DNA of 52,731 nt, taken from Phycisphaerae bacterium. Lineage in GTDB: Bacteria; Planctomycetota; Phycisphaerae; Sedimentisphaerales; Anaerobacaceae. Within the stretch, counting starts at the first letter, position 1, and every line of letters starts with the position of its first letter. Shown here piece by piece: positions 1 through 8,087 of this stretch. The notes under the pieces were generated by a model. The model did not search any database and had not been told where the DNA came from. It saw only the letters and a list, made by a program, of their open reading frames with translations. Made by a program: the position numbers and the translations under genes. The stretch spans positions 1 to 52,731 of the forward strand of contig JAAYBV010000062.1 of the NCBI GenBank assembly GCA_012744475.1, read 5' to 3'.

Positions 1-79
1 CGCTGACGACGCGCGTACCCCGACCACGATGAACCGTGGACAGGGAATCTCCCCGATGGGAAAGCTGTACGAACCGCCG

Positions 80-478
80 TCAGAGTGTTTCAGTAACCTC
101 TATACTCTCCTTGGCACGCGTCAGAAGGTCCTCCAACATCTCTTGATACTTCCTGAGACTGTCCAGCCAGCGAGCAAGGCACCTGCGGCCGCGATCCGTG
201 AGTCGGTACACCCTCTTGGAAGGTCCCGCTTCGGAATCGCTCTTTGTCGAAGACAGAAGTTCCTCGCTCTCCATCCGCTTGAGCAGCCGGTAGAGCCCGG
301 TAAAGTCCGGCGGCTGGTCTCGAAAGAACCTGAGCTTCTGCAGCTCCTGCTCGACCGCGTAGCCGTGCAGGCCTTGCGCGTGATCGCACAGGATGGTCAG
401 AACCGCCGGACGGAGCATGCGATCCAGCGACTTGCCGGAACAAATGCACTTGCCAAGTTGTGGTCGGCTATTCGACAT
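80..478 (-). CDS. PadR-family transcriptional regulator
   Basis: A 132-aa DNA-binding protein of the PadR winged-helix type. Residues about 22-105 carry the family pattern: LRPAVLTIL, then LHGYAVEQEL, a GLYRLLKRME recognition-helix region, and the wing/helix YRLTDRGRRCLARW. PadR proteins are usually dimeric repressors of nearby transport or detoxification genes; the target here is unknown. The short N-terminal extension holds a C-x-C pair (C11, C13) just before the domain, a possible metal or redox site; this is inference. The start at 478 was chosen because the family similarity begins just after it. In-frame sequence further upstream is arginine/proline-rich and looks like an antisense shadow of the next gene. 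It lies downstream of, and on the same strand as, the CehA-like gene. Confidence 0.85.
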   Translation of the reverse strand: MSNSRPQLGKCICSGKSLDRMLRPAVLTILCDHAQGLHGYAVEQELQKLRFFRDQPPDFTGLYRLLKRMESEELLSSTKSDSEAGPSKRVYRLTDRGRRCLARWLDSLRKYQEMLEDLLTRAKESIEVTETL

Positions 479-602
479 GCTCCAATAGTGGCCGCGTTTA
501 CCGACGCCGTCAAGAACAAACTGGTTTTTTTCCGGAACGCCCTGCTGATCTTTGGCGGCGCATTGCACGATTGGTCCCGTAGATCGTATCAGGCCAGTTG
601 GC

Positions 603-2243
603 TTACAGGTCCTTGTAGAATTGCAGGGCTTGTTCGGCGGCGTGGCGGGCCGCCTGGCGGTCTTCTTCGAGGGCGAAGTTCGGGTTGGTGCCGAGCCAGT
701 GGAGGGTGCCTTCGACGTACTTCCGGAGGTAGGCAATCGACGCGGGCTCGCGGACTTTGCGGCCATCCTTGAGGAAATAGATCGGGCTGGTGTGGGCAAA
801 CACGGACAGCCCCCTCGGCAGTATGCGATTGGGCAGGTCCGGATGGTCGATCACGCGGGCGGCCAGCCAGGCGCTGTCCGTCAGCTCGACGGTGGCCTCG
901 ACCTCCAGCGAATAGATCCCGTCAGCAGGCGGATCGCGGTGGATCAGCGGAACCGTCGTGTGGCCGACCTTGCGTCCGTTCATGACGACATCGACGGTGT
1001 TGATCGGCAGGATGGAACGAGCCGTGACGCGGGCCTTGATCGTCCTGCTGCCCCGGAATTCGACCACGTCGCCGGGCGTGTTGCCGTCGCCGACAAACTC
1101 GAGCATCGGGCCGTTGGTGACGAAGCCGCGTCCGGCCTTGACCGCCGCAAGCCAGGAATCGTAGTTCCGCGCCCCGGTCACGCGGGCGTACGTCCGGTTG
1201 CTGCCCAGCGGAATCTCCTCACCCATCTTGTCCGTTCCGGCCGCGATCGGCAGGCGGAATCCAACATTGAGAAACTGGTAGTACAAGTCCATGCTCCGCA
1301 TGATTGGAAACTCGGCCTGCGAGAAGCCCGAATCCTCCCAGGGACCCCAGTGGTTCGGGAACTGCGTCGGGTCATTCCAGGTGAGCAGCTCGACACCGTC
1401 GACCAGATTCAGCGCCAGCGCCACAGGCAGTTCGGCACCGGGCAGAGAGCAGATGTGCGGCCAGAGGATCGTGCCGTCCTGTGCGCGTGTCGCCCGCAAG
1501 GCTCGCATCAGGTCCCATTGCGGCAGGCGCTTCCAGTATTCGAGCGAGCCGCCGGCGTGCGGGTAGCCGGGAACCAGAGATTTCAGGCCCAGCAGCGCCA
1601 GATGGCCCATCTGCCATTCCTGAATCTCCTGGCTCACGTAGATCTCGCAGCCCGGTGTGGAGTTCTCGTCGAGCTTGCCCGTGAAACACTTGTTCGTCGC
1701 AATCGGAGACTCCTCGTCCGGCAGGTACAGAAGAGTCAGCGTGTTCAGGTCCTCGGCCCGCATCTGCGGATGGGCAACCTTGGGGACAGGCAGATGCGCA
1801 TGGATGTCGCCATTGACATAGCCTCTGGCGCCCATGTCGATCCAGCGGCGAAGGCGAAAGGTCTTCTCGACCTTCTTCGATCCCCCACCGGCGATCTTGG
1901 CCGACAACGGCAGGGTTTCGAGACCTCTGCGAATCTCGATCGAGACGCCGTCTTCCGGGATCGTCAAAGCGAACGAACCATCCACATAACACCAGCGCTT
2001 GCCCAGGTACTCGACGTGCTCGTGCCGGCCGGCAATCTCCACGAACTTGCCGTGCACGTCCGTGACGGCGACGCGCGCCGCCAGGGGCTGACCGCTCGCG
2101 TCATCGACGATGCGCGCCTCCAGGCGGGCCGCCGCACCCGCCGACAACGGCAGGCCCATCCACACAAAGGATGCACAGAGCATCCGCAGGAACATCCTCG
2201 GCCTCCCACTGTCTCGATGATTCTCATGATGTTGCATGGTCAT
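603..2243 (-). CDS. Secreted CehA/McbA-like metallohydrolase (PHP-like)
   Basis: A 546-aa exported protein with an N-terminal hydrophobic segment (about residues 18-38, ending SAGAAA), a carboxypeptidase-regulatory-like beta segment (about 40-130), then a PHP-like hydrolase domain beginning at GYVNGDIHAHLP (D146, H148, H150). The D-x-H-x-H cluster is the expected first metal-ligand set. Later AAGTDKMGEEIPLG and GRGFVTNGP resemble the end of CehA/McbA-type domains. These families hydrolyse esters, phosphoesters or carbamates; the substrate here cannot be read from sequence. The start at 2243 is preceded by GAGGAG at good spacing, which favours it over an in-frame start about 36 codons upstream. 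A second PHP-type protein lies at 10691-11965. Confidence 0.82.
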   Translation of the reverse strand: MTMQHHENHRDSGRPRMFLRMLCASFVWMGLPLSAGAAARLEARIVDDASGQPLAARVAVTDVHGKFVEIAGRHEHVEYLGKRWCYVDGSFALTIPEDGVSIEIRRGLETLPLSAKIAGGGSKKVEKTFRLRRWIDMGARGYVNGDIHAHLPVPKVAHPQMRAEDLNTLTLLYLPDEESPIATNKCFTGKLDENSTPGCEIYVSQEIQEWQMGHLALLGLKSLVPGYPHAGGSLEYWKRLPQWDLMRALRATRAQDGTILWPHICSLPGAELPVALALNLVDGVELLTWNDPTQFPNHWGPWEDSGFSQAEFPIMRSMDLYYQFLNVGFRLPIAAGTDKMGEEIPLGSNRTYARVTGARNYDSWLAAVKAGRGFVTNGPMLEFVGDGNTPGDVVEFRGSRTIKARVTARSILPINTVDVVMNGRKVGHTTVPLIHRDPPADGIYSLEVEATVELTDSAWLAARVIDHPDLPNRILPRGLSVFAHTSPIYFLKDGRKVREPASIAYLRKYVEGTLHWLGTNPNFALEEDRQAARHAAEQALQFYKDL

Positions 2244-2385
2244 GGTCCGCTTCTCCTCGCCCGATCTTTCTGCATGGCCGCCGCACACCGGCGTTTCAGA
2301 CGACACGCAGGCCATTATACCAAGCCGCCTCGCACGCTCAAGCTCATCCACGTAACAAACTGTGATCGCCCCACTTCCCAGCTAC

Positions 2386-2405
2386 GGGCGAATGATGATT
2401 CGCCC
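2386..2405. repeat. Short palindrome, family A
   Basis: Perfect-armed palindrome GGGCGAAT-gatg-ATTCGCCC. The same unit recurs at 5853-5880, 31039-31056 and, inside a coding region, at 41099-41128. It resembles REP-type elements in size and symmetry. Confidence 0.85.
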
Positions 2406-2506
2406 CTGCAATGCCGGGCGCAGGCCGTCTTCCCACTTCCCACCTGGATTAAAAACACCAAACTGCCTCTTGAAAGTCCGAAGAAAAAGACGCAGATTTT
2501 CCAAAA

Positions 2507-2570
2507 AAGCGCTTGCATCGTTTTGCGCCGGCGCGCAAGCTATGGGTGGAAGTCGATGGGAAGCGCTTCC
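2507..2570. promoter_or_regulatory. Candidate LacI/GalR-type operator pair
   Basis: Two AAGCGCTT cores 52 bp apart: AAAAGCGCTTGC around 2507-2514 and the perfect 12-bp palindrome GGAAGCGCTTCC at 2559-2570. LacI/GalR regulators typically bind palindromes with a central CG and flanks of this kind. The pair sits between the CehA-like gene and the gene at 2843 and could control either. No cognate regulator is visible in the window, so this is inference. Confidence 0.35.
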
Positions 2571-2599
2571 GAGAGCTATATCCGTCGTGGTTCGCGTCT

Positions 2600-2651
2600 G
2601 GCGGCAGCCTCTCGCAGCGCTTCTGCCGGTCCAACCCGTGAGGCTGCCGCC
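2600..2651. repeat. 12-bp perfect inverted repeat, 28-nt loop
   Basis: Arms GGCGGCAGCCTC (2600-2611) and GAGGCTGCCGCC (2640-2651) are exact complements with a 28-nt spacer. The architecture (long perfect arms, 28-nt loop) matches the different-sequence element at 32267-32324. Confidence 0.7.
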
Positions 2652-2842
2652 TCTCCCCAACCAGAGGCGGGCCGCCGATGCGAGGCCGCGACGGAGACGA
2701 GTTGGAACAACTGGGATCCCGTACAATGAGTTCTTCCGCCCCCGGCGGATGCGGCGCAGAGCGTCTGCGCCCCCAATGAGGAAGCGACGCAGGATTCGTC
2801 GCACAGCGCGAGAGGACTGCGCATGGATACGGAGATACAGTT

Positions 2843-3232
2843 ATGGAAGACATCCAACGAACAACCCCCGCCCACACGCCCCGGCGCACCGGGGCCGATC
2901 GCGTCGAGACCCTGGAGAAGCGCGGTCCGCTGGAGCGCCTCTTCGAAAGCTGGCTGCTGGACGTGCAGATCCTGACCGGTCGGATGTCGCTCGGCACGAT
3001 CAGCGTCGGAGCGTATCTGGCCGCGTTGCAGATCGCCCAGGAGCGCCTCGCGTACTACGCGCCGGGCGGCGAACTCGAGCGCGATGTCACGCGCCTCGCC
3101 GCGGTGCTCGCGGGCCTCGATCCGTCCCCGGGGGCGGACGCGGAGAAACAAGATTTTTGTGCTCCAGAATCCGCTTCTGGCACGGGATTTGCGATTTCGA
3201 ATTCGAAGCGAATGCGAAAGATCAGGAAGTAA
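2843..3232 (+). CDS. Small hypothetical protein
   Basis: A 129-aa protein that I do not recognise. Residues about 25-95 look like a genuine helical domain (RLFESWLLDVQILTGRM, then AYLAALQIAQERLAYYA and ELERDVTRLAAVLAGL). The last 25 or so residues (from about DFCAPES) are read from the left part of the long palindromic element at 3202-3355, so the original C-terminus may have been replaced by repeat sequence. GGAG lies 8 nt before the ATG at 2843. There is no signal peptide or membrane segment. The gene stands alone between palindrome-rich intergenic regions. Confidence 0.5.
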   Translation: MEDIQRTTPAHTPRRTGADRVETLEKRGPLERLFESWLLDVQILTGRMSLGTISVGAYLAALQIAQERLAYYAPGGELERDVTRLAAVLAGLDPSPGADAEKQDFCAPESASGTGFAISNSKRMRKIRK

Positions 3233-3355
3233 ATCGAAAGCGAAATCCCGAGTTCGAAAGGGAATGGAAACTACTCTTTTTTTCGAACTCGGTGGTCCGC
3301 CTGCGGCGGACTCGCGTTTCGGAGAAAAACATGAATTTTTCGATTTCGCTTCGAA
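3202..3355. repeat. Long nested palindromic element
   Basis: Outer arms TTCGAAGCGAA (3202-3212) and TTCGCTTCGAA (3345-3355) are perfect complements. Nested arms GAGTTCGAAA (3250-3259) and TTTCGAACTC (3281-3290) are also perfect, and a GC-rich GTCCGCC-tgc-GGCGGAC hairpin lies at 3295-3311. It ends about 45 bp before the ribosome-binding site of the next gene. Similar AT-armed elements lie at 24821-24987, 40789-40916 and 43536-43621. Confidence 0.75.
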
Positions 3356-3411
3356 CTCGCTCGCTGCTACGATACGGCGTGAGCACGAACGGTTCTTTCA
3401 GGAGGTCGAAG

Positions 3412-5835
3412 ATGGCATCCAAACCGAGCGTTCTGCGATCCGGCGTGTTGTTCGGGCTGCTCTGGCTGGCCGCATGTCCCATGGGCACGGAGGCGGGTGA
3501 CGCGACGCAGGACGCCGCCCTGCCTGACGGAACGGTGGTCAAGCGAGTTCTGGATCAACGCAGCGGCGGGGAGAACCTGCTCCAGCCGGACGCGTGGCGC
3601 CCCTGGGGCGAAGGCTTCCAGCGAGATGGCGATGTCTTCGTTTGCGACAACGGCGCCGATTCGCAGGTCCAGCGGGGCGCTTCGCAGACGGTGGTGCTCG
3701 ATCAGGCCCAGCCCGAGCCGCTCGTCGCAACCGCCTGGAGCAAGGCCGAGAGCGTGGGCGGCAGCCGGAACAGCGACTACTCCCTGTACCTGGACCTGAC
3801 CTACCAGGACGGCACGCCTCTGTGGGGCCAGGTGGCCACCTTCCGCACAGGCTCGCACGACTGGCAGAAGGCCCAGGTAACCGTCTTCCCGGACAAGCCC
3901 GTCAGGACGGTGGCGTTCCACATGCTCCTGCGGGGACACACGGGCCGCGCGATGTTCCGCGATCCGGAGCTGCGCGTGGTTCGAGCGCCGGCCGGGACGT
4001 GCCTGTTCGACGCAGTCGCGGTGACGCTCGAACACTCGCCCGGGGAGGGCTTCCAGGTCCGAGACGTGGCGGCGGGTTCGAACTTCGTTGCCATCGATGC
4101 TGCGGCACTCGATCTGAAGCTCGAATGCCAAATGACGCAAGGCGACGGCGCGACGTTCTTCGACGTCACCCTTTCCGACACCAGCGGGAAGGACCGGGCC
4201 GTAACGCTCGTCTATGCGGTCCGCGCCGCCGCTACCCGCTGGTTTCAGAATCCACGTCAGACGATCGAGGTCGAGCCGGACCGCGAATATCTCGAAGCAA
4301 GTCGCTTCTCTGCAGGGTCGAACGGCCGGGTCTCCTGCTATCCGTTTGCGGCAGTGGCCAACGCCGGAGAGGCGGTCGCGCTCGGCATCGACATGAGCCG
4401 TCCGGCGTTCTTCCGAGCCGGCTACAACAGCGACAGCGAAGAGCTGTTCCTGGCCTGCGATGTCGGCTTGGCGCCCGAGAAGCCTTCGGCACAGGTGCGA
4501 TTCTGCAAATTCCATTTCGATCCCACGTGGGGATTTCGCGGTGCCCTGGATCGGTATTACGCGTTGTTTCCCGAGGCCTTTAAACGTCGCATCGCCGAGC
4601 AGGGACTCTGGATGCCTTTTGCCAAAATCAGCGAGGTGAAGAGCTGGCAGGACTTCGGCTTTCGATTCAAGGAAGGCACCGACGAGACCGCCTGGGACGA
4701 TGCGCATGGGATTATCACGTTCCGGTACACCGAGCCGATGACGTGGTGGATGCGGATGCCCAGGGAGATGGCCCGCACGCCGGAAGCGGCGCTGGCCTAC
4801 GCGCAGCAACTGGCCGAGGACAAACGCGATCCACAGGCCCGGGCGCTGCTGACCAGCGGCTACCATGACGAGATGGGGCAGTTCCCCGCCCGGCTGCTCG
4901 ATACACCCTGGTGCGACGGCGCCGTCTGGAGCATCAATTCGATGCCGAACATCGCGGGCGAAGTCACCGACTTCAAGAATAAGTGGAACCAGAAACTCCG
5001 TGACAGCCTCTACGGCCCGCAACGCAAGGTCGATCTGGACGGCGAGTACATCGACTCGTCGGAAGGGTACGTCACGGATGAGCTGGATTTTCGGCGCGAC
5101 CACTTCGCCGCCTCCGAGACGGCCCTGACGTTCTCACTCGACAGTCAGACGCCCGCGATCTTCCGCGGGTTGATCGCATTCGAGTATATTCGCGCGATCG
5201 CCGAAGATGTCCACGCGATGGACAAGCTCATGATGGCCAACTCCACGCCGGACCGTCTCTGCTGGCTGGCCCCGCTGCTGGATGTGCTCGGCACCGAGAC
5301 CGACTGGAATCCGAGCGGGAACTGGCGGCCCATGTCGGACGACGACTTGCTCTACCGGCGCGCGTTGTGCAAGGGCAAGCCCTTCTGCTTCCTGATGAAC
5401 ACCCGCTTTGAGGAATTCTCGCACGAACTCGTCGAGAAATACATGAAGCGATGCCTCGCGTACGGGATGTTCCCCGGCTTCTTCAGCCACAATGCCTCGC
5501 AGGGCCACTACTTCACCCGGCCGGAACTCTACGAACGCGATCGCGACCTGTTCCGAAAGTACGTCCCGCTGTGCAGGCAGGTCGCCGAGGCCGGATGGGA
5601 GCCGGTCACAGGGGCCAGAGCTGACAGCGAAAGCATCTACGTCGAGCGATTCGGCGAGCGGTACCTCACCGTCTTCAACAGCAACGACCGGCCCTGCGTC
5701 GCGAGGATCACCCTCGATGGAGAATCGCCTGCTGCCAGTCAGGAACTGGTCCGCGACCGAACCATTACCTGGCAGAACCAGCAGACCGAAATCCCCCTCG
5801 GCCCCGAAGACGTCGCCGTCCTGCAACTGCGCTGA
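3412..5835 (+). CDS. Large secreted protein, possibly glycosidase-like, family unassigned
   Basis: An 807-aa exported protein with an N-terminal signal peptide (SGVLFGLLWLAACPMGTEAG, residues about 8-27). The first half (about 30-370) looks like beta-rich carbohydrate-binding or sandwich modules. The second half (about 375-730) has alternating hydrophobic and acidic stretches such as VDLDGEYIDSSEGY near residue 545 and PFCFLMNTRFEEF, reminiscent of a TIM-barrel glycosidase with carboxylates at strand ends. The last 60 or so residues look like a small beta domain. I cannot name a family, so a glycan-active role is inference from architecture and from the many glycan genes in the window. AGGAGG sits 6 nt before the ATG at 3412, which fixes the start; in-frame sequence upstream is repeat-derived. 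Confidence 0.75.
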   Translation: MASKPSVLRSGVLFGLLWLAACPMGTEAGDATQDAALPDGTVVKRVLDQRSGGENLLQPDAWRPWGEGFQRDGDVFVCDNGADSQVQRGASQTVVLDQAQPEPLVATAWSKAESVGGSRNSDYSLYLDLTYQDGTPLWGQVATFRTGSHDWQKAQVTVFPDKPVRTVAFHMLLRGHTGRAMFRDPELRVVRAPAGTCLFDAVAVTLEHSPGEGFQVRDVAAGSNFVAIDAAALDLKLECQMTQGDGATFFDVTLSDTSGKDRAVTLVYAVRAAATRWFQNPRQTIEVEPDREYLEASRFSAGSNGRVSCYPFAAVANAGEAVALGIDMSRPAFFRAGYNSDSEELFLACDVGLAPEKPSAQVRFCKFHFDPTWGFRGALDRYYALFPEAFKRRIAEQGLWMPFAKISEVKSWQDFGFRFKEGTDETAWDDAHGIITFRYTEPMTWWMRMPREMARTPEAALAYAQQLAEDKRDPQARALLTSGYHDEMGQFPARLLDTPWCDGAVWSINSMPNIAGEVTDFKNKWNQKLRDSLYGPQRKVDLDGEYIDSSEGYVTDELDFRRDHFAASETALTFSLDSQTPAIFRGLIAFEYIRAIAEDVHAMDKLMMANSTPDRLCWLAPLLDVLGTETDWNPSGNWRPMSDDDLLYRRALCKGKPFCFLMNTRFEEFSHELVEKYMKRCLAYGMFPGFFSHNASQGHYFTRPELYERDRDLFRKYVPLCRQVAEAGWEPVTGARADSESIYVERFGERYLTVFNSNDRPCVARITLDGESPAASQELVRDRTITWQNQQTEIPLGPEDVAVLQLR

Positions 5836-5852
5836 TCCAGCGTGAGGCGTTT

Positions 5853-5880
5853 GCAGGGGCGAATAATCATTCGCCCCTAC
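5853..5880. repeat. Short palindrome, family A, between convergent genes
   Basis: Near-perfect palindrome built on AGGGGCGAAT-aatc-ATTCGCCCCT, 18 nt after the stop of the 807-aa protein and just beyond the convergent HEPN remnant. The position would suit a bidirectional 3'-end structure. Confidence 0.85.
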
Positions 5881-5907
5881 CTGTGAAGTGTGAAGGAACT
5901 TCAAACC

Positions 5908-6009
5908 TCAGACTTGAGACTCCGTCTTGGACAGGCCCCGGACATATTCCGATATCCTCGCACAGCTATCGGCGATGTCCTGCAGGTACATCATCTCGTC
6001 ACGCGACAT
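5908..6009 (-). pseudogene. Truncated HEPN (DUF86-like) remnant, 33 codons
   Basis: Reading from the ATG at 6009 gives MSRDEMMYLQDIADSC followed by ARISEYVRGLSK and a stop at 5908-5910. This matches the first helix and a half of DUF86/HEPN proteins, which are normally about 110 aa and carry an R-x4-6-H nuclease motif near the C-terminus; that motif is absent here. It overlaps the end of the nucleotidyltransferase gene by 11 nt in another frame, as intact HEPN/MNT modules often do. Past the stop the sequence runs into CTCAAGT-like repeat text and the palindrome at 5853-5880, so a repeat probably replaced the rest of the gene. Confidence 0.7.
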
Positions 6010-6292
6010 CGATGAGCTCCGTCTCAATCGCACATCGCACCTGGGGACGAAGGGCCTTGTCGGTCACCAGGTCAACCGGTTTGCCAAGCAGGTCTTCGAG
6101 GTAGAACTTCAGATCCATGAACGCATCGAAGGTTGGTGTGCCCTGAAAAACGACCAGAACGTCGATATCACTGGCTTGGCCGGCCTCATCGCGGGCCGCC
6201 GAGCCGAACAAGGCAAGCCTCTGCACCGAGAACGTCCGGCGGACCTCACTCAGCCGGCCGCTCAGGCGTTCGATGATCTCATGCGTGGTCAT
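5999..6292 (-). CDS. Minimal nucleotidyltransferase (MNT) of a HEPN/MNT pair
   Basis: A 97-aa MNT-type nucleotidyltransferase. The active-site pattern is complete: G30-S31 (LALFGSAARDE), D42 and D44 (SDIDVLV), and a third carboxylate near D74 (KPVDLV). In type VII toxin-antitoxin pairs MNT proteins silence HEPN RNases, in studied cases by AMPylating or otherwise modifying them. Here the partner immediately downstream is reduced to 33 codons, so the MNT is an orphan or in decay. GGGAGG lies 6 nt upstream of the ATG at 6292, supporting that start. A TATAAT hexamer on this strand at 6369-6374 could be its -10 box. Confidence 0.85.
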   Translation of the reverse strand: MTTHEIIERLSGRLSEVRRTFSVQRLALFGSAARDEAGQASDIDVLVVFQGTPTFDAFMDLKFYLEDLLGKPVDLVTDKALRPQVRCAIETELIDVA

Positions 6293-6356
6293 GGCAACCT
6301 CCCAGACAGTTCGGGTCTCTGCCCGTATTGGCAGCGTCAAAGCGATTGTCCGGCGC

Positions 6357-6385
6357 TTGACAGAAGTCATTATACGGCGTAAACT
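6357..6385 (+). promoter_or_regulatory. Candidate sigma-70-type promoter for the gltX run
   Basis: TTGACA at 6357-6362, a 17-nt spacer, and TAAACT at 6380-6385, about 40 nt before the gltX start. The opposite strand has TATAAT at 6369-6374 facing the MNT gene, so the two divergent promoters would overlap. This is sequence resemblance only. Confidence 0.4.
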
Positions 6386-6426
6386 CCTGGTTTTCATACT
6401 TTTGCAGCTATCGAGGAGCCTAAAGG

Positions 6427-8079
6427 GTGTCAGAGCCAGTGGTAACACGTTTTGCCCCGTCGCCGACGGGCTATCTGCACGTCGGAGGGGGCCGGACCGC
6501 GCTGTTCAACTGGCTTTGGGCCCGGCGGACGGGCGGGCGGTTCATCCTGCGGATCGAGGACACCGACCAGAAGCGAAACACCCCGACCGCCGCGCGGCAG
6601 GTGATGACCGACCTGCGCTGGCTGGGAATCGAGTGGGACGAGGGGCCGGACGTGGGCGGGCCGAACGGGCCCTACTGCCAGTCGGAACGCCGAGACCTCT
6701 ACGACAAGTACGTCAGACAGCTCCTCGACGCGGGCAAGGCCTATTACTGCTTCGAGACCTCCGAAGACCTCGATGCGATGCGGCAGGAGGCCGAGGCCCA
6801 GAAGACGGGATTCGTCTTCCGCCGGCCCGAGCAGTCGCCATCGGAGGAAGACGCGAGAAAGGCCCGGGCCGAGGGCCGGCCAGTGACCGTACGGTTCGCG
6901 ATCCCCCAGGATGGTCCCATCGTGGTCGACGACCTCGTTCGCGGCCAGATCAGCTTCAACCCGGCCGAGCTGGCCGATTTCATTATCCTCAAGAGCGACG
7001 GCTTTCCCACCTATAACTTCGCCTGCGTAGTGGATGACCGCCTGATGGAGGTGACGCACGTCCTTCGCGGCCAGGAGCACCTGATGAACACGCCGGGCCA
7101 GCAGGCCCTCTGGCAGGCGATGTTCCCCGATGCGCCGCTGCCGAAGTACGCTCACATGTCCGTGACCGTCAGCGACAGCGGAGGCAAGCTCTCCAAACGC
7201 GAGCGGCCCAAGGCCCTCCGCGCTGCGATCCAGGCCCTGTCGGACCCCGACACAGCCAAGTTGGCCGAGGCAGGCGGAATCAGCGAAGGCGACGTGCAAG
7301 CGTTTCTCGCTGGCGAGACCACGCCGGATATGCCCGCGATCGACGCTATCGCCAAACACTTCGGCGTGCATCTTCCCGAGATCAACATCGTCGACTTCTT
7401 CAAGAGCGGCTACCTGCCCGAGACGCTGGTCAACTTCCTGGCGCTGCTGGGCTGGAACCCGGGCGACCAGCGGGAAGTCATGACCGTTCAGGAGCTGATC
7501 GAGTCGTTCGATCTGACTCGACTGACCAAGAGCAACAGCCTGTTCGACCGTCAGAAGCTCGTCGCATTCAACACCGAGCATCTTCGTATGCTGCCTCCTG
7601 AGAAGGTTCTCAAGCACCTGCGCGCCTATCTGACCGAGGTCCGGTCGCCCCTGCTCGGGGCCGACGACGAGACGCTGTTGCGGATCATCCGCCTGTGCGA
7701 AGGCGCGCGGACGCTCGAAGACATCGACAACAAGAGCCGGTTCCTCTTCGTCGACGACGACAAGATCGAGTTCGACGAAGCCGCCGTGAAGAAGGTCTTG
7801 CTCAAGGGCGGCGCGATGGAGATTCTCCAGATCGTGCGGGAACGCCTGGCAACGATGGACGAGTACACTGAGCAGGCCCTCGAAGAGATGTTGCGCGGGC
7901 TGGCCGCCGACAAGCAGGTCGGCCTGGGCAAGGTGGCCCAGCCATTGCGCGTTGCACTGTGCGGAACCACGATCAGCCTGCCGATCTTCGATTCGGTCAA
8001 TCTGCTCGGCAAAGAGCGAACGCTCGCCCGCATCGACGCCGCCCTCGGAAGATTCCGCACGCAAGTGCCGTCGGAGTAA
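6427..8079 (+). CDS. gltX: Glutamate--tRNA ligase
   Basis: A 550-aa class I aminoacyl-tRNA synthetase that charges tRNA with glutamate (in many bacteria also tRNA-Gln, later amidated). The HIGH-like motif is PTGYLHVGG near residues 13-21 and the KMSKS-like motif is KLSKRERP near 253-260. In the usual bacterial enzyme KLSKR is soon followed by the GYLPEALLNYL-type segment. Here about 65 extra residues (roughly 258-320, containing ISEGDVQAFLAGETTP) come before GYLPETLVNFLALLGW. The start is GTG at 6427, with GAGGAG 8 nt upstream. It heads a co-directional run with the PfkB kinase only 8 nt downstream. Confidence 0.96.
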   Translation: MSEPVVTRFAPSPTGYLHVGGGRTALFNWLWARRTGGRFILRIEDTDQKRNTPTAARQVMTDLRWLGIEWDEGPDVGGPNGPYCQSERRDLYDKYVRQLLDAGKAYYCFETSEDLDAMRQEAEAQKTGFVFRRPEQSPSEEDARKARAEGRPVTVRFAIPQDGPIVVDDLVRGQISFNPAELADFIILKSDGFPTYNFACVVDDRLMEVTHVLRGQEHLMNTPGQQALWQAMFPDAPLPKYAHMSVTVSDSGGKLSKRERPKALRAAIQALSDPDTAKLAEAGGISEGDVQAFLAGETTPDMPAIDAIAKHFGVHLPEINIVDFFKSGYLPETLVNFLALLGWNPGDQREVMTVQELIESFDLTRLTKSNSLFDRQKLVAFNTEHLRMLPPEKVLKHLRAYLTEVRSPLLGADDETLLRIIRLCEGARTLEDIDNKSRFLFVDDDKIEFDEAAVKKVLLKGGAMEILQIVRERLATMDEYTEQALEEMLRGLAADKQVGLGKVAQPLRVALCGTTISLPIFDSVNLLGKERTLARIDAALGRFRTQVPSE

Positions 8080-8087
8080 GGTTTGCC

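Larger units (their letters stand above)
2244..2842. other. Gene-free intergenic region rich in inverted repeats
   Basis: About 600 bp with no convincing gene. It holds a GGGCGAAT-type palindrome (2386-2405), two AAGCGCTT cores (2507-2514, 2559-2570), a TTGCGC/GCGCAA hairpin (2523-2538), a 12-bp perfect inverted repeat (2600-2611 with 2640-2651) and a GGCGCAG/CTGCGCC hairpin (2753-2771). It separates divergent genes, so it should contain promoters for both sides. Confidence 0.6.

Noticed and set aside
552-2729. Long plus-strand frame opposite the CehA-like gene
   Set aside because: The minus strand has a ribosome-binding site, signal peptide and metal motif; the plus frame has no protein-like features.
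2362-3411. 350-codon in-frame extension upstream of the 807-aa protein
   Set aside because: The extension is arginine-rich and crosses palindromes. A perfect AGGAGG and a signal peptide mark the start at 3412.
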